64,000 nt of DNA from Nocardioides plantarum. Its GTDB lineage: Bacteria > Actinomycetota > Actinomycetes > Propionibacteriales > Nocardioidaceae. Numbering within the stretch: position 1 is the first letter of the stretch; every line of letters starts with the position of its first letter. The position numbers and the translations under genes are program-made. Positions 20,339 through 28,234 of this stretch are shown here, in pieces. The notes below the pieces were generated by a model. That model was not told the origin of the DNA. It worked only from the letters and a program-made list of their open reading frames with translations, and did not search any database. The stretch lies in contig NZ_VDMS01000001.1 in the NCBI RefSeq assembly GCF_006346395.1, positions 1,488,001-1,552,000 on the forward strand. The letters are read 5' to 3'.

Positions 20339-21393
20339 CGCGCCACGACCACGAGCTCGCGCCAGGCCGGCAGGGCCGCACGCCGGTCGGCCCGGGAGCG
20401 TACGACGCGGGGCCGGACGTCGGACAGCGCGGCGAGCACGTCGTCGAGCTGGGCGCGGGCGAGGCCGGCGCCGGGACAGGCGTGCGGGCCGGCGCCGAAG
20501 ACGAGCCGGGACACGGCCGCGGGCGCCGGGTCGTCGACGGACGGGTCGCGCCGGTGGGCGTCGACCGCGTGGCGCACCATCAGCAGCAGCTGGTCGTCGG
20601 GCGTCACCCGGCGTCCGCCCACGGTCGCCGGCGAGGCGGCCACCCGCGGCAGCAGCGGCGTCGGCGCGAGCACCCGGAGCAGCTCACCGACCAGCACCGC
20701 CCGCCGCTGCGCGTCGCGGCAGTCGTCCCACCACCCTTCGTCGGCGACCCACGCGACCGCACGCGGGATCGCGGCGTACGTCGTGGTGACGGCCGCGAGC
20801 GCGAGCATCTTGCCGAGCGGGTCGACCCGCCCGCCGAACGCCTCGGCCAGGTGGTCGCGATAGGCCGCGCGGCGCCAGGACGGCAGCTCGGCGGCCGCCG
20901 CGTCGGACGCCGTACGACGGGCGGCCCGGGCCAGCTCGGCGTGCTCGCCGGAAGCGAGGTCGAGGTCGAGCAGCGCGGCGGTAGTGCGTCCGGAGACCTC
21001 GTCGGCGAGCCGGCAGACGTCGAGCTGCCCTCCCGCGCGGAGCAGGGCGACGGCGTCGTCGAGGACGGTGGCCCACCGCGGTCGCAGTGCCGCGACGCCG
21101 CGCGAGTCGAGCCGTGCGGCGAGGCTCCGGCGCGAGGCGCGGTGCTCGTCGCCGGACTGGTCGAACAGCGCTCCCTCGCCCTCGTGGCGACGGATGGCAC
21201 CGCCGGTCGTGCGGTCGTCGGTGCGGTCGAGCGGCACGTCGGTGAGCACTGCTCTCACTTCGTCGTGGCCGCTGACGATGATGCGGGAGCCCAGGCGGCG
21301 CAGGGGTGTGCGGCGCGCGCCGGCCATCAGGGCGAACAGGACGGGATGCGACGCGGTGTAGACCCGCCGGTCCCGCCTACGAGCGGGCGTCAC
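20335..21393 (-). CDS. Compact cytochrome P450
   Basis: This 352-residue P450 is some 50 residues shorter than usual. The heme-binding loop FGAGPHACPGAGLARAQ carries ligand C306, and the K-helix ExxR is present (E237-R240). The I-helix reads ALAAVTTTYAA, so the usual acidic residue before the conserved Thr seems to be missing, which may affect proton delivery or favour peroxide use. The start is a GTG overlapping the upstream stop in GTGA, with GGAGGTGC about 10 bases before it. No ferredoxin gene is nearby. Position in the OleA/C/D-like operon suggests it oxidises an acyl product; the substrate is unknown. Confidence 0.85.
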   Translation of the reverse strand: MTPARRRDRRVYTASHPVLFALMAGARRTPLRRLGSRIIVSGHDEVRAVLTDVPLDRTDDRTTGGAIRRHEGEGALFDQSGDEHRASRRSLAARLDSRGVAALRPRWATVLDDAVALLRAGGQLDVCRLADEVSGRTTAALLDLDLASGEHAELARAARRTASDAAAAELPSWRRAAYRDHLAEAFGGRVDPLGKMLALAAVTTTYAAIPRAVAWVADEGWWDDCRDAQRRAVLVGELLRVLAPTPLLPRVAASPATVGGRRVTPDDQLLLMVRHAVDAHRRDPSVDDPAPAAVSRLVFGAGPHACPGAGLARAQLDDVLAALSDVRPRVVRSRADRRAALPAWRELVVVAR

Positions 21394-22946
21394 CTGACGT
21401 GCACCTCCTCCGAGGTGGGCGGAGTCCAACGCCGGTCCCAGTACCAGAGCAACGTACGGCGCACGCCCCAGTCGCGCAGCCGGCGCAGGCTGGTCTCGAC
21501 GACCACCTCGTCCGCGCGCACGACGTGGGCCGTGACGCGGCGGGCGCGGTTGAGCAGCTCGACGTCCTCGGAGCCCTCCTCGAGCCGCTGGCGCACGGCG
21601 CCGCCGGCCCGGAGGTAGACGTCGGCCGTGATGGCGAACGAGTGGCCGTGGGTCAGCACGTAGGGGGCCAGGTAGTCGGGCCCACGGTGCGCGCCGCGGT
21701 GGCGTCCGTAGACCGCGAGGAGCCGCTGCACCGCGGGCAGCACGAACCGCTCCGCGAAGGTCGGGTGCTCGTCGCGACGCGGCACGCTCGCCCCGGCCAC
21801 CACCTCGGCGCCGCGGGCGAAGCGGTCGCGGATGCGCCGTACCCAGTCCGGTCGGGGCAGGGCGTCGGCGTCGGTGCGCGCGACCAGCCGTGCCCCGCGG
21901 TCGACCGCGAACCGCACACCCGTGTCGACGGCCGACCCGACACCGCGCTCGGTCTCGACGACCACGTGCACGGGGAACGGGGCGGTCACGGCGAACGCCT
22001 CGACGACGGCGACCGTGTCGTCGGTCGAGGCGTTGTCGACGACGACGAGCTCGAAGGCGGTGTCGTCCTGGGCCGCCAGCGCGCGCAGGGTCGCTCCGAT
22101 GCCGGTCGCCTCCTGGTAGGCCGGCACGACGACCCACAGCGACCGGTCGTCGGACGGCGCCGGGCGCGACCACTCCTCCACCACCGAGGCGATGGACAGC
22201 GCCCGCAGGACGGCGCGGACCGACAGCGCAACCCAGAGCGCGGTCGCCACGAGCGTCGCGACCGCGCCGAAGACGGCGGTGCGTCCGGGCATGGTGTGCT
22301 CGAGGTAGGCGCCACCGAGGGTGCCGAGCAGCAGCACCACGACGGTCGCGCCGGCCGCGGCCCAGGCGGTGCGGGCCGGTGACGGTCGGCGCTCGTCGGG
22401 CCAGGGCAGCAGCCACATCAACCCGCCCACCAGGCCGCCGAGCAGGAGCGCCCCAGCGACCTCACCGGCGAGTCGCGACGGGAGCGACGCGACGACGGCG
22501 ACGGAGGCGGTCGCGGCGGCGTACAGGGCGGCGGCGAGCCAGACGTCGCGCAGGTTGTCCAGGACGGGGTTGCCCGAGCCGTTGTCCTGCCCGCAGACCG
22601 CACGGAACGCCGTACGCAGGGCCCGGACCGAGCGGACCGACAGCCACAGCACGATCGCCGCCGACACCCAGGTCAGGCTGCGGTCGAGGTCGGCCGTCGC
22701 GGTCGTCACGACACCGGCGACCTCCCGCGGCAGGGTCCGGTCGGCGGCGCGGCGTACGCCGTCGGCGACGGTGGAGTCGTCGGTCCCGGCCCAACCGAGG
22801 ACCGTGCCGACGAGCAGCAGCACCGGCACCAGCCCGACGAGCAGGGAGTAGGTCGCCGAACCGGCGAGGGCGTCGCCGTTGGCACGGGTGTAGCGCCGGT
22901 GCGAGGCCATCAGCAGCTCGCGCCACCGTCTGCTCGTAGCGCTCAC
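21390..22946 (-). CDS. Fusion of a YihY/BrkB-type membrane domain with a family 2 glycosyltransferase
   Basis: This 518-residue protein has two parts. Residues about 20-250 are a YihY/BrkB-like region with six hydrophobic helices (near 34-52, 91-108, 135-155, 163-180, 195-213 and 225-245). After a short linker, residues about 269-518 are a GT2 domain: WVVVPAYQEATG, VVVDNAS, and the DxD-type ARTDADALPR. This half resembles the separate GT2 of the same operon, suggesting duplication. The frame is continuous across the junction. The GTG start overlaps the AMP-ligase stop in GTGA. It may glycosylate a membrane-embedded lipid and perhaps move it; both roles are inferred. Confidence 0.8.
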   Translation of the reverse strand: MSATSRRWRELLMASHRRYTRANGDALAGSATYSLLVGLVPVLLLVGTVLGWAGTDDSTVADGVRRAADRTLPREVAGVVTTATADLDRSLTWVSAAIVLWLSVRSVRALRTAFRAVCGQDNGSGNPVLDNLRDVWLAAALYAAATASVAVVASLPSRLAGEVAGALLLGGLVGGLMWLLPWPDERRPSPARTAWAAAGATVVVLLLGTLGGAYLEHTMPGRTAVFGAVATLVATALWVALSVRAVLRALSIASVVEEWSRPAPSDDRSLWVVVPAYQEATGIGATLRALAAQDDTAFELVVVDNASTDDTVAVVEAFAVTAPFPVHVVVETERGVGSAVDTGVRFAVDRGARLVARTDADALPRPDWVRRIRDRFARGAEVVAGASVPRRDEHPTFAERFVLPAVQRLLAVYGRHRGAHRGPDYLAPYVLTHGHSFAITADVYLRAGGAVRQRLEEGSEDVELLNRARRVTAHVVRADEVVVETSLRRLRDWGVRRTLLWYWDRRWTPPTSEEVHVR

Positions 22947-24352
22947 GTCAGCATCCTGACGGTCGCGGCGCGGTCGGGCTTGCGCGACCGGCCGCTGGTC
23001 GGGATCGGGGCGACGACGACCTCGTCGGGACGGGCGCGACCCAGCGCGGCGACCGGGGCCCGCAGCAGCCGGCGCACGTCGGCCTCGGTGACGCCGGGCT
23101 CGGGCTCGACCACCAGCACCAGCCGTTCGTCGAGGTCGTGGCCGGGCACCCCGACCAGGAGGGCCTGGGCGACGCCGGGCACCTGGAGGGAGGGCTCGTG
23201 CAGACCGGGATAGATGTTCTCGGCGCCGCGCAGCACCATGTCCTTGAGCCGCCCGTGCAGGACGACGCGGCGACCGGAGACGGTGCCGCGGTCGCCGGTG
23301 GCCACCTCGTCGAGCGGCGGCCCGCCGAGGTAGCGGGCCGCCGTACCGGCACCCGCCACGACGACCTGGCCGTCGGCGTCGGCTCGCGCCGTCATGCCGG
23401 GCACGAGGTCGCCGACGAGGTCGCCGGGGCCGCCCTCGCGCACGTACGCCGCCTTGGCCCGGGAGTCGACCGCGGCCACCGGGAACGCCTCGGTCATCGC
23501 GTAGACACCCCACGCCTGCTGGGCTCCCGCGTCGGTGAGCCGTTCGAGCAGCCGGGCGGACACGGGTGCGGAGCCGGCGAAGACGCGCCCGGTGAGGCGC
23601 GTGCCATCGGCGAGCAGGTCACGCGCCTGGGGTGGCGTCACGTAGGTGAGCTGAGGGGCCAGCGCCTCGATCGTCCGGCGGCGGGCCCGGGTCGCGACCG
23701 GCGCACCGGCGAGCAGGGCCGGGGCCATCGCGAAGAACGTGCTGCCGACGACCGGCCGGCCCGCAGTGACGTCGGCCAGCTCGGTGACCGACGCCAGCCC
23801 GGCGGAGAGCGACGCGGTCGTGTGGACGACGGCGCGCGGGTCGCCGGTCGTGCCGGAGGTGAAGATGACCAGCGCCTCGGCGGCACCCCCGGAGCGGTCG
23901 GGCGACGTACCGTCCGGGAGCCGGCGGGGCAGCACGGCGACCGGGGCGATCGCGTCGAGCGGCGCGATGCGCAGCCCGGCGCGGCGGGCGACCGGCGCGC
24001 CCCAGCCGGCGGCGGCGCGCACCCACGGGTCGGCCACGACGAGCAGGGCGTCGGCGGCCCGGAGCCGTGCGGTCAGCAGGTCGGGCGGGACGGCGGGGTC
24101 GACCAGCGCGACCCGCACCCGCAGACGCAGGCAGGCCAGCACGACGGCCAGCGCCGCCGGCCCGGGGCGTACGGCGAGAGCCACCGTGTCGCCGTCCCCC
24201 AGCCCCCGGCGATGCAGGTCGGCCGCGACGGCGAGCGCCCGGGCGGCCAGGGCGCCCCGGGTGACGCGGGTGCGTCGCGCCGACACGAACGCCGGCTCGT
24301 GCGGGGTCGCCAGCAGCCGCGGCAGCAGGTCGTCGATCATCGGGTCCGGCAT
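22943..24352 (-). CDS. AMP-dependent acyl ligase / OleC-like adenylating enzyme
   Basis: This 469-residue ANL-superfamily enzyme has the P-loop IFTSGTTGDPRAV (163-175), the Y/MTE-like motif YAMTEAFP, the hinge TGDRG...LHGRLKDMVLRGAENIYP and the C-terminal Lys region SGRSRKPDR. Such enzymes activate carboxylates with ATP. In the company of OleA-like and OleD-like genes it fits OleC, which turns a 3-hydroxyacid into a beta-lactone by adenylation. Simple acyl-CoA or acyl-AMP ligase activity is the alternative. It starts 5 bases after the glycosyltransferase stop and ends in a GTGA overlap; a second ATG four codons in is possible. Confidence 0.8.
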   Translation of the reverse strand: MPDPMIDDLLPRLLATPHEPAFVSARRTRVTRGALAARALAVAADLHRRGLGDGDTVALAVRPGPAALAVVLACLRLRVRVALVDPAVPPDLLTARLRAADALLVVADPWVRAAAGWGAPVARRAGLRIAPLDAIAPVAVLPRRLPDGTSPDRSGGAAEALVIFTSGTTGDPRAVVHTTASLSAGLASVTELADVTAGRPVVGSTFFAMAPALLAGAPVATRARRRTIEALAPQLTYVTPPQARDLLADGTRLTGRVFAGSAPVSARLLERLTDAGAQQAWGVYAMTEAFPVAAVDSRAKAAYVREGGPGDLVGDLVPGMTARADADGQVVVAGAGTAARYLGGPPLDEVATGDRGTVSGRRVVLHGRLKDMVLRGAENIYPGLHEPSLQVPGVAQALLVGVPGHDLDERLVLVVEPEPGVTEADVRRLLRAPVAALGRARPDEVVVAPIPTSGRSRKPDRAATVRMLT

Positions 24353-24357
24353 CGCGG

Positions 24358-25092
24358 TCAGCGCGGGTCGGGCGTCAGCCGGCCCGGCCCCTGGTCGAGG
24401 TACCAGCGCGCGGCGCCCACGACGCCGTACGCATCGATACGGCGCATGGAGTTCTCGGAGACCATCGTGCGGCGCTGCTGGATCGCCGTCGTGCAACGGC
24501 GGACGCGGTTGAGGAAGGTGCGGTCGGTGGGCGAGGGCAGCCTCGGCATCCCGCCGCACCGCTCGTAGAGGTCGGCGGTGACGGCCATGTTGTTGCCCGC
24601 GTGCATCTGGTAGGGCACGAGGTAGTCGGCACCCCGGTTCTTGGCGCGGTAGCGGCCGAACAGCGCGGCCCCGACGACCATGCCGCGGAAGGCCGCGCGG
24701 GCCAGCACGCCGTTCTCGTCGCGCCGGGCGACGAGGTGACCGCAGACGAGCTCGGCCCCGTCGGCGAACCCGGCCCTGACCTCGGCGACCCAGTCGCGAC
24801 GCGGCAGGCAGTCGGCGTCGGTGCGGGCCAGGTGGGTGGCGCCACCGGCGATCGCCGCACGGAAGCCGGTGTCGACGGCGCACCCCACCCCCTTCTCGGG
24901 CTCCTCGAGCACGTGCACGACGAACGGGACGGTCCGTGCGAACTCGCGCGCGATCGCACCGGTGCGGTCACGCGAGCCGTTGTCGACGACGACCAGGGTG
25001 ACGTCGACGTCGGTCTGGGCGGCGAGCGCGGCGAGCGTCTGCGGGAGCGTCGCCTCCTCGTCGTACGCCGGGACGATGATCCAGAGGTCCAT
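24358..25092 (-). CDS. Family 2 glycosyltransferase
   Basis: This 244-residue soluble GT-A glycosyltransferase starts MDLWIIVPAYDEEATLPQTL. VVDNGSRDRTG binds the nucleotide sugar and ARTDADCLPR is the DxD-like metal site; GADYLVPYQMHAGNN follows. It resembles the C-terminal half of the membrane fusion protein two genes downstream. An upstream in-frame ATG at 25107 would add five residues and abut a 24-bp palindrome, so start choice is uncertain. It probably transfers a sugar to the operon's acyl product. Confidence 0.82.
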   Translation of the reverse strand: MDLWIIVPAYDEEATLPQTLAALAAQTDVDVTLVVVDNGSRDRTGAIAREFARTVPFVVHVLEEPEKGVGCAVDTGFRAAIAGGATHLARTDADCLPRRDWVAEVRAGFADGAELVCGHLVARRDENGVLARAAFRGMVVGAALFGRYRAKNRGADYLVPYQMHAGNNMAVTADLYERCGGMPRLPSPTDRTFLNRVRRCTTAIQQRRTMVSENSMRRIDAYGVVGAARWYLDQGPGRLTPDPR

Positions 25093-25107
25093 GTCGGGCC
25101 CCGGCAT

Positions 25108-25159
25108 GAATCCCCGGGTACCCGGGGATTCCTGCACTCCGGGGGCGTTGCAACGCCCC
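25108..25159. promoter_or_regulatory. Two perfect palindromes in tandem between the KAS-III-like and glycosyltransferase genes
   Basis: A 24-bp perfect palindrome (25108-25131, GAATCCCCGGGT and its complement) is followed ten bases later by an 18-bp perfect palindrome (25142-25159, GGGGCGTTG and its complement). Neither has a loop, so dimeric operator sites or cruciform/attenuator structures are all possible. They separate the first gene from the rest of the operon and could give differential expression. Confidence 0.6.
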
Positions 25160-25193
25160 AGAAGCGGATGAGCAGGGCCCGAGGTCCGGCGGC

Positions 25194-26231
25194 TCACGAC
25201 TTGGTCCAGAGCGTCGACATCACCGACACCCCGCCGCCCAGGCCGAGCAGCAGGGTGGTGTCGCCGGGCTGCAGGCGGTCCCACTGGCGGCTGAGCTGGA
25301 GCGGCAGGGTGGCCGAGGCGACGTTGCCGTGGGTCTCGACGGTGACGTCGAGCAGGCGGCGCGGCACGCCGGTCACCTCGCAGAAGCGGTCGACGTACGG
25401 CGTCGTCACCTGGTGCACGAGCACGGCGGCGAGGTCGTCGATCTCCAGTCCGGCATGGGCGAGCGTGGAGTCGAGGATAGCGGGGCCGATCTTCTCGAAG
25501 ACCCGCTTGAGCTCCCGGCCGGCCCCGGTGAAGTAGAGCTTGTCGTAGTCGCGCGGGTAGCGGCTGCCGCCGCCGAAGATGCCGCCGACCTCCCAGTGCT
25601 CGCTGTGGGTCTCGGTCTCGGTGCGCCCGAAGCCGCCGGTCTCTACCGGCTCGAGGACGACGGCCGCGCCCGCGTCGCCGAAGGTGTAGCCGGCCACGTG
25701 CTGCGCGGCGTGCCGCACGTCGTCGACGGCCCAGCGGGTCGAGAGCGAGGGCGTCTCGCCGGTCACGACGAGAGCAGTGCTCGCGCGGCCGGTCTCGATC
25801 ATCGCGCGGGCCAGGTCGAGACCGTTGAGGAAGGAGTTGCACGCGTTGGTGACGTCGAGGCAGTGGGCGCCGGCGCCCAGGGCGTGGTTGACGACGTGGG
25901 CGGTGGCGGGCTCGACGAAGTCCCGGGTCGCGCTGGCGAACAGCAGCAGGTCGACCTCCTCGGGCTCGCGGCCCGCCATGGCCAGCGCAGCGCGACCGGC
26001 CTCGATCGCGAGCGACGAGGCCCACTGCTCGCCCTCGACGACGACGTGGCGCTCGCGGATGCCCGTGATCCGCTCGAGCAGACCGGCCGGGAGCGCGAAG
26101 CCGGACGCGGCCTCGACCCGGGCCTGGAGGTCGGCGGTGCTCAGCAGGGTCGGCGGCAGGACGTGGGCGGCGGCCGTGATGCCGACCCGGGGCGCAGGGA
26201 CACGAGGGGGGTGGTTCGGGGAGCCGGCCAT
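25194..26231 (-). CDS. 3-oxoacyl-ACP synthase III family condensing enzyme (OleA-like)
   Basis: This 345-residue thiolase-fold enzyme has the KAS-III catalytic triad: C131 (VTNACNSFLNG), H273 (LVHQVTTPY) and N303 (ETHGNVAS). In this context it is a candidate for OleA, which joins two fatty acyl-CoAs head to head into a 2-alkyl-3-ketoacid. FabH-like chain initiation or polyketide priming are alternatives. The ATG at 26231 has no strong ribosome site. It lies 44 bases downstream of the HTH regulator gene on the same strand, so the regulator and this operon may be co-transcribed. Confidence 0.78.
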   Translation of the reverse strand: MAGSPNHPPRVPAPRVGITAAAHVLPPTLLSTADLQARVEAASGFALPAGLLERITGIRERHVVVEGEQWASSLAIEAGRAALAMAGREPEEVDLLLFASATRDFVEPATAHVVNHALGAGAHCLDVTNACNSFLNGLDLARAMIETGRASTALVVTGETPSLSTRWAVDDVRHAAQHVAGYTFGDAGAAVVLEPVETGGFGRTETETHSEHWEVGGIFGGGSRYPRDYDKLYFTGAGRELKRVFEKIGPAILDSTLAHAGLEIDDLAAVLVHQVTTPYVDRFCEVTGVPRRLLDVTVETHGNVASATLPLQLSRQWDRLQPGDTTLLLGLGGGVSVMSTLWTKS

Positions 26232-26275
26232 GGGGCGAGGCTAGGTGAGCGACGCCCCCGACCGTGTGAGTACGG

Positions 26276-26872
26276 CTACTCCCCGGGCTCCGTGCCGCCT
26301 CCCGGACCGCCGCGACCCGGGTGGGGCTGGAGCGCGGAGAAGTAGAGATAGGTACGGCGCCCCTCGCCGTCGCCGCCCCGGGTCCGCCGCGACCAGCGGT
26401 CGACCACGTCGAGCAGCTCGTCGTTGAGGGCGCGGGCCTCGTCCTTGGTCAGGCGCAGCGTGGACTCGCCGACGCTGCGCATGCCGTCGTCGCCGCGCTC
26501 ACCCAGGTGGGCCTGCTGGACGACGTACTGCGCCCAGGCCACGGCGTTGCGCTGGTAGACGTCGAGCGCGGCCGCGCCGCCGGGCTGGTCGGTGAAGTCG
26601 TCGTAGCTGATCGACAGGCCTCCCTCGTGGGCCACCCGCCAGACCCGGTCGCGCTTGTCGCGCGCGGCCTCGGGGTCCTCGACCACGAGGCCGTACTTGG
26701 CGAGCTGGCGCAGGTGGAAGCTCGCCTGGTTGGCGGGGATGTCGAGCTCGCGGGCGATGTCGGCGGCCCGCATCGACCCCTGGGCAGCGAGCTCGTCGAG
26801 GATCCGGTTGCGGACCGGGTGGGCGATGGCGCGCAGCACCAGGGGGTCGTGCAGGACCGTGGGCTCGGGCAT
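26276..26872 (-). CDS. ArsR-type helix-turn-helix transcriptional regulator
   Basis: This 198-residue regulator has an N-terminal winged helix of the HTH_20/ArsR type: LRAIAHPVRNRILDELAAQGSMRAADIARELDIPANQ shows the HTH (split here over about 20-55). The rest is an effector or dimer region common in YlmA-like actinobacterial regulators. No metal-binding cysteines are present, so it is not a metal sensor. The gene is divergent from an MFS exporter, and three palindromes fill the shared promoter, which indicates autoregulation and control of the exporter. It may also influence the OleA-like operon just downstream. Confidence 0.85.
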   Translation of the reverse strand: MPEPTVLHDPLVLRAIAHPVRNRILDELAAQGSMRAADIARELDIPANQASFHLRQLAKYGLVVEDPEAARDKRDRVWRVAHEGGLSISYDDFTDQPGGAAALDVYQRNAVAWAQYVVQQAHLGERGDDGMRSVGESTLRLTKDEARALNDELLDVVDRWSRRTRGGDGEGRRTYLYFSALQPHPGRGGPGGGTEPGE

Positions 26873-26890
26873 GGGCGCACGCTACCAAGA

Positions 26891-26950
26891 TGCGCACCAC
26901 TAAGTGCGCACCATGTATTGCGCATTAACTAATGCGCACCATATGGTGCG
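26891..26950. promoter_or_regulatory. Cluster of three GCGCA-type palindromes in the HTH-regulator/MFS promoter
   Basis: TGCGCAC-N6-GTGCGCA (26891-26910), TGCGCATTA-AC-TAATGCGCA (26919-26938) and the perfect CGCACCATATGGTGCG (26935-26950) share the half-site TGCGCA. They lie within 80 bases between the divergent starts. The adjacent ArsR-type regulator is the natural candidate to bind them. Confidence 0.75.
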
Positions 26951-26953
26951 GAC

Positions 26954-28225
26954 ATGCCGTCGTACCGCCACCTCGCGCGCAACCGCGACTTCACCGCGCT
27001 GTGGGTCAGCCAGACCGTCTCCAGCCTGGGCAGCCGGATGAGCATGTTCGTGTTCCCGCTGCTCGCCTACGCGCTGACCGGGTCGACCGTCATGGCCGCG
27101 CTCGCCGAGACGGTGCACCTGCTCGGTCTCGCCGGGACCCTGCTCCCGGCGGGCGTGCTGGCCGACCGCGTCGACCGGCTGCGCGTGATGCGGTTCTCCA
27201 GCGGCACCGGCGTGCTCCTCTACGCCTCGCTCGCCGTGGCCGGGGTCGCGGGCCACCTCGGGCTGGCCCACCTGCTCGTCGTGTCGTTCCTGACCGGGGC
27301 GTGCGCCGGGCTCTTCGCGCCGGCCGAGACCTCCGCGGTCCGCAGCGTCGTCGACACCGAGGACCTCACGACCGCGCTGTCGCAGAACCAGGCCCGCGAG
27401 CACGTCGCCGGACTCCTCGGCGCCCCCGTCGGCGGTGCGCTGTACGCCGTGGCGCGCTGGCTGCCGTTCGCGGCCGACGCCGCGTCGTACGCCGTGTCGT
27501 GGCTGCTGCTCGGCCGGATCCGGACCGACCTCTCCCCGGTCCCCCTGGCGCCGGGCGAGGCACGGCCCCGCGTGCGCGACGACCTGAGGGCGGGCGCCGG
27601 CTTCGTGCTGAGCCGACCGTTCTTCCGCACCATGCTGGTCTGGTCGGCGCTGACCAACCTCGCCGTCAACGCACTCTTCTTCGTCGCGGTCCTGCGCCTC
27701 ATCGCCGCCGGGGTCGACCCCGTCCACCTCGGTCTGGTCGAGACCGCCGCCGGGGCCGCCGGGATCCTGGGCGCGATCATCGCGCCCTGGATCATCGAGG
27801 GCGTCGCGACCGGGCGGCTCACCGTGGTGATCGCCTGGAGCTTCCTGCCGCTGCTGGTGCCGATGGCGCTGTGGAACAGCCCGGTGGTGGTGGCCGGTGC
27901 CCTGGCGATCGTGCTGCTGCTCAACCCCGCCGGTAACGCCGGCATCGGCGCCTACCGGATCGCCGTCACCCCCCGCGACCTGCTGGGCCGCACCCAGTCG
28001 TTCTCGCAGTTCGCCTCGATGTCGGTGATGCCGCTGGCCCCGGTGCTCGCCGGGCTGGCGCTGACGCTGCTGGGCGGGGAGGGCGCCGTGCTGGCGCTCG
28101 GTGTCCTGGTCGCCGTGGTCGCCCTGGTCCCGACCCTGAGCCGCACCGTGCGCTCGGTGCCGCGACCCGCGGTCTGGCGGGCCGAGCTGGCCGACGCCGA
28201 GGCCGACGCCCTGGTCACCGTGTAG
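26954..28225 (+). CDS. MFS-family efflux transporter
   Basis: This 423-residue integral membrane protein has about 12 hydrophobic segments. It begins MPSYRHLARNRDFTALWVSQ, typical of the MFS_3/enterobactin-exporter-like family; the loop after helix 2 reads GVLADRVDRLRVMRF. Such proteins export drugs or secondary metabolites by proton antiport. The ATG directly follows the palindrome cluster with hardly any leader, so repressor binding would block transcription. The substrate is unknown; the divergent HTH regulator probably senses it. Confidence 0.88.
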   Translation: MPSYRHLARNRDFTALWVSQTVSSLGSRMSMFVFPLLAYALTGSTVMAALAETVHLLGLAGTLLPAGVLADRVDRLRVMRFSSGTGVLLYASLAVAGVAGHLGLAHLLVVSFLTGACAGLFAPAETSAVRSVVDTEDLTTALSQNQAREHVAGLLGAPVGGALYAVARWLPFAADAASYAVSWLLLGRIRTDLSPVPLAPGEARPRVRDDLRAGAGFVLSRPFFRTMLVWSALTNLAVNALFFVAVLRLIAAGVDPVHLGLVETAAGAAGILGAIIAPWIIEGVATGRLTVVIAWSFLPLLVPMALWNSPVVVAGALAIVLLLNPAGNAGIGAYRIAVTPRDLLGRTQSFSQFASMSVMPLAPVLAGLALTLLGGEGAVLALGVLVAVVALVPTLSRTVRSVPRPAVWRAELADAEADALVTV

Positions 28226-28234
28226 ACAGGGCGC

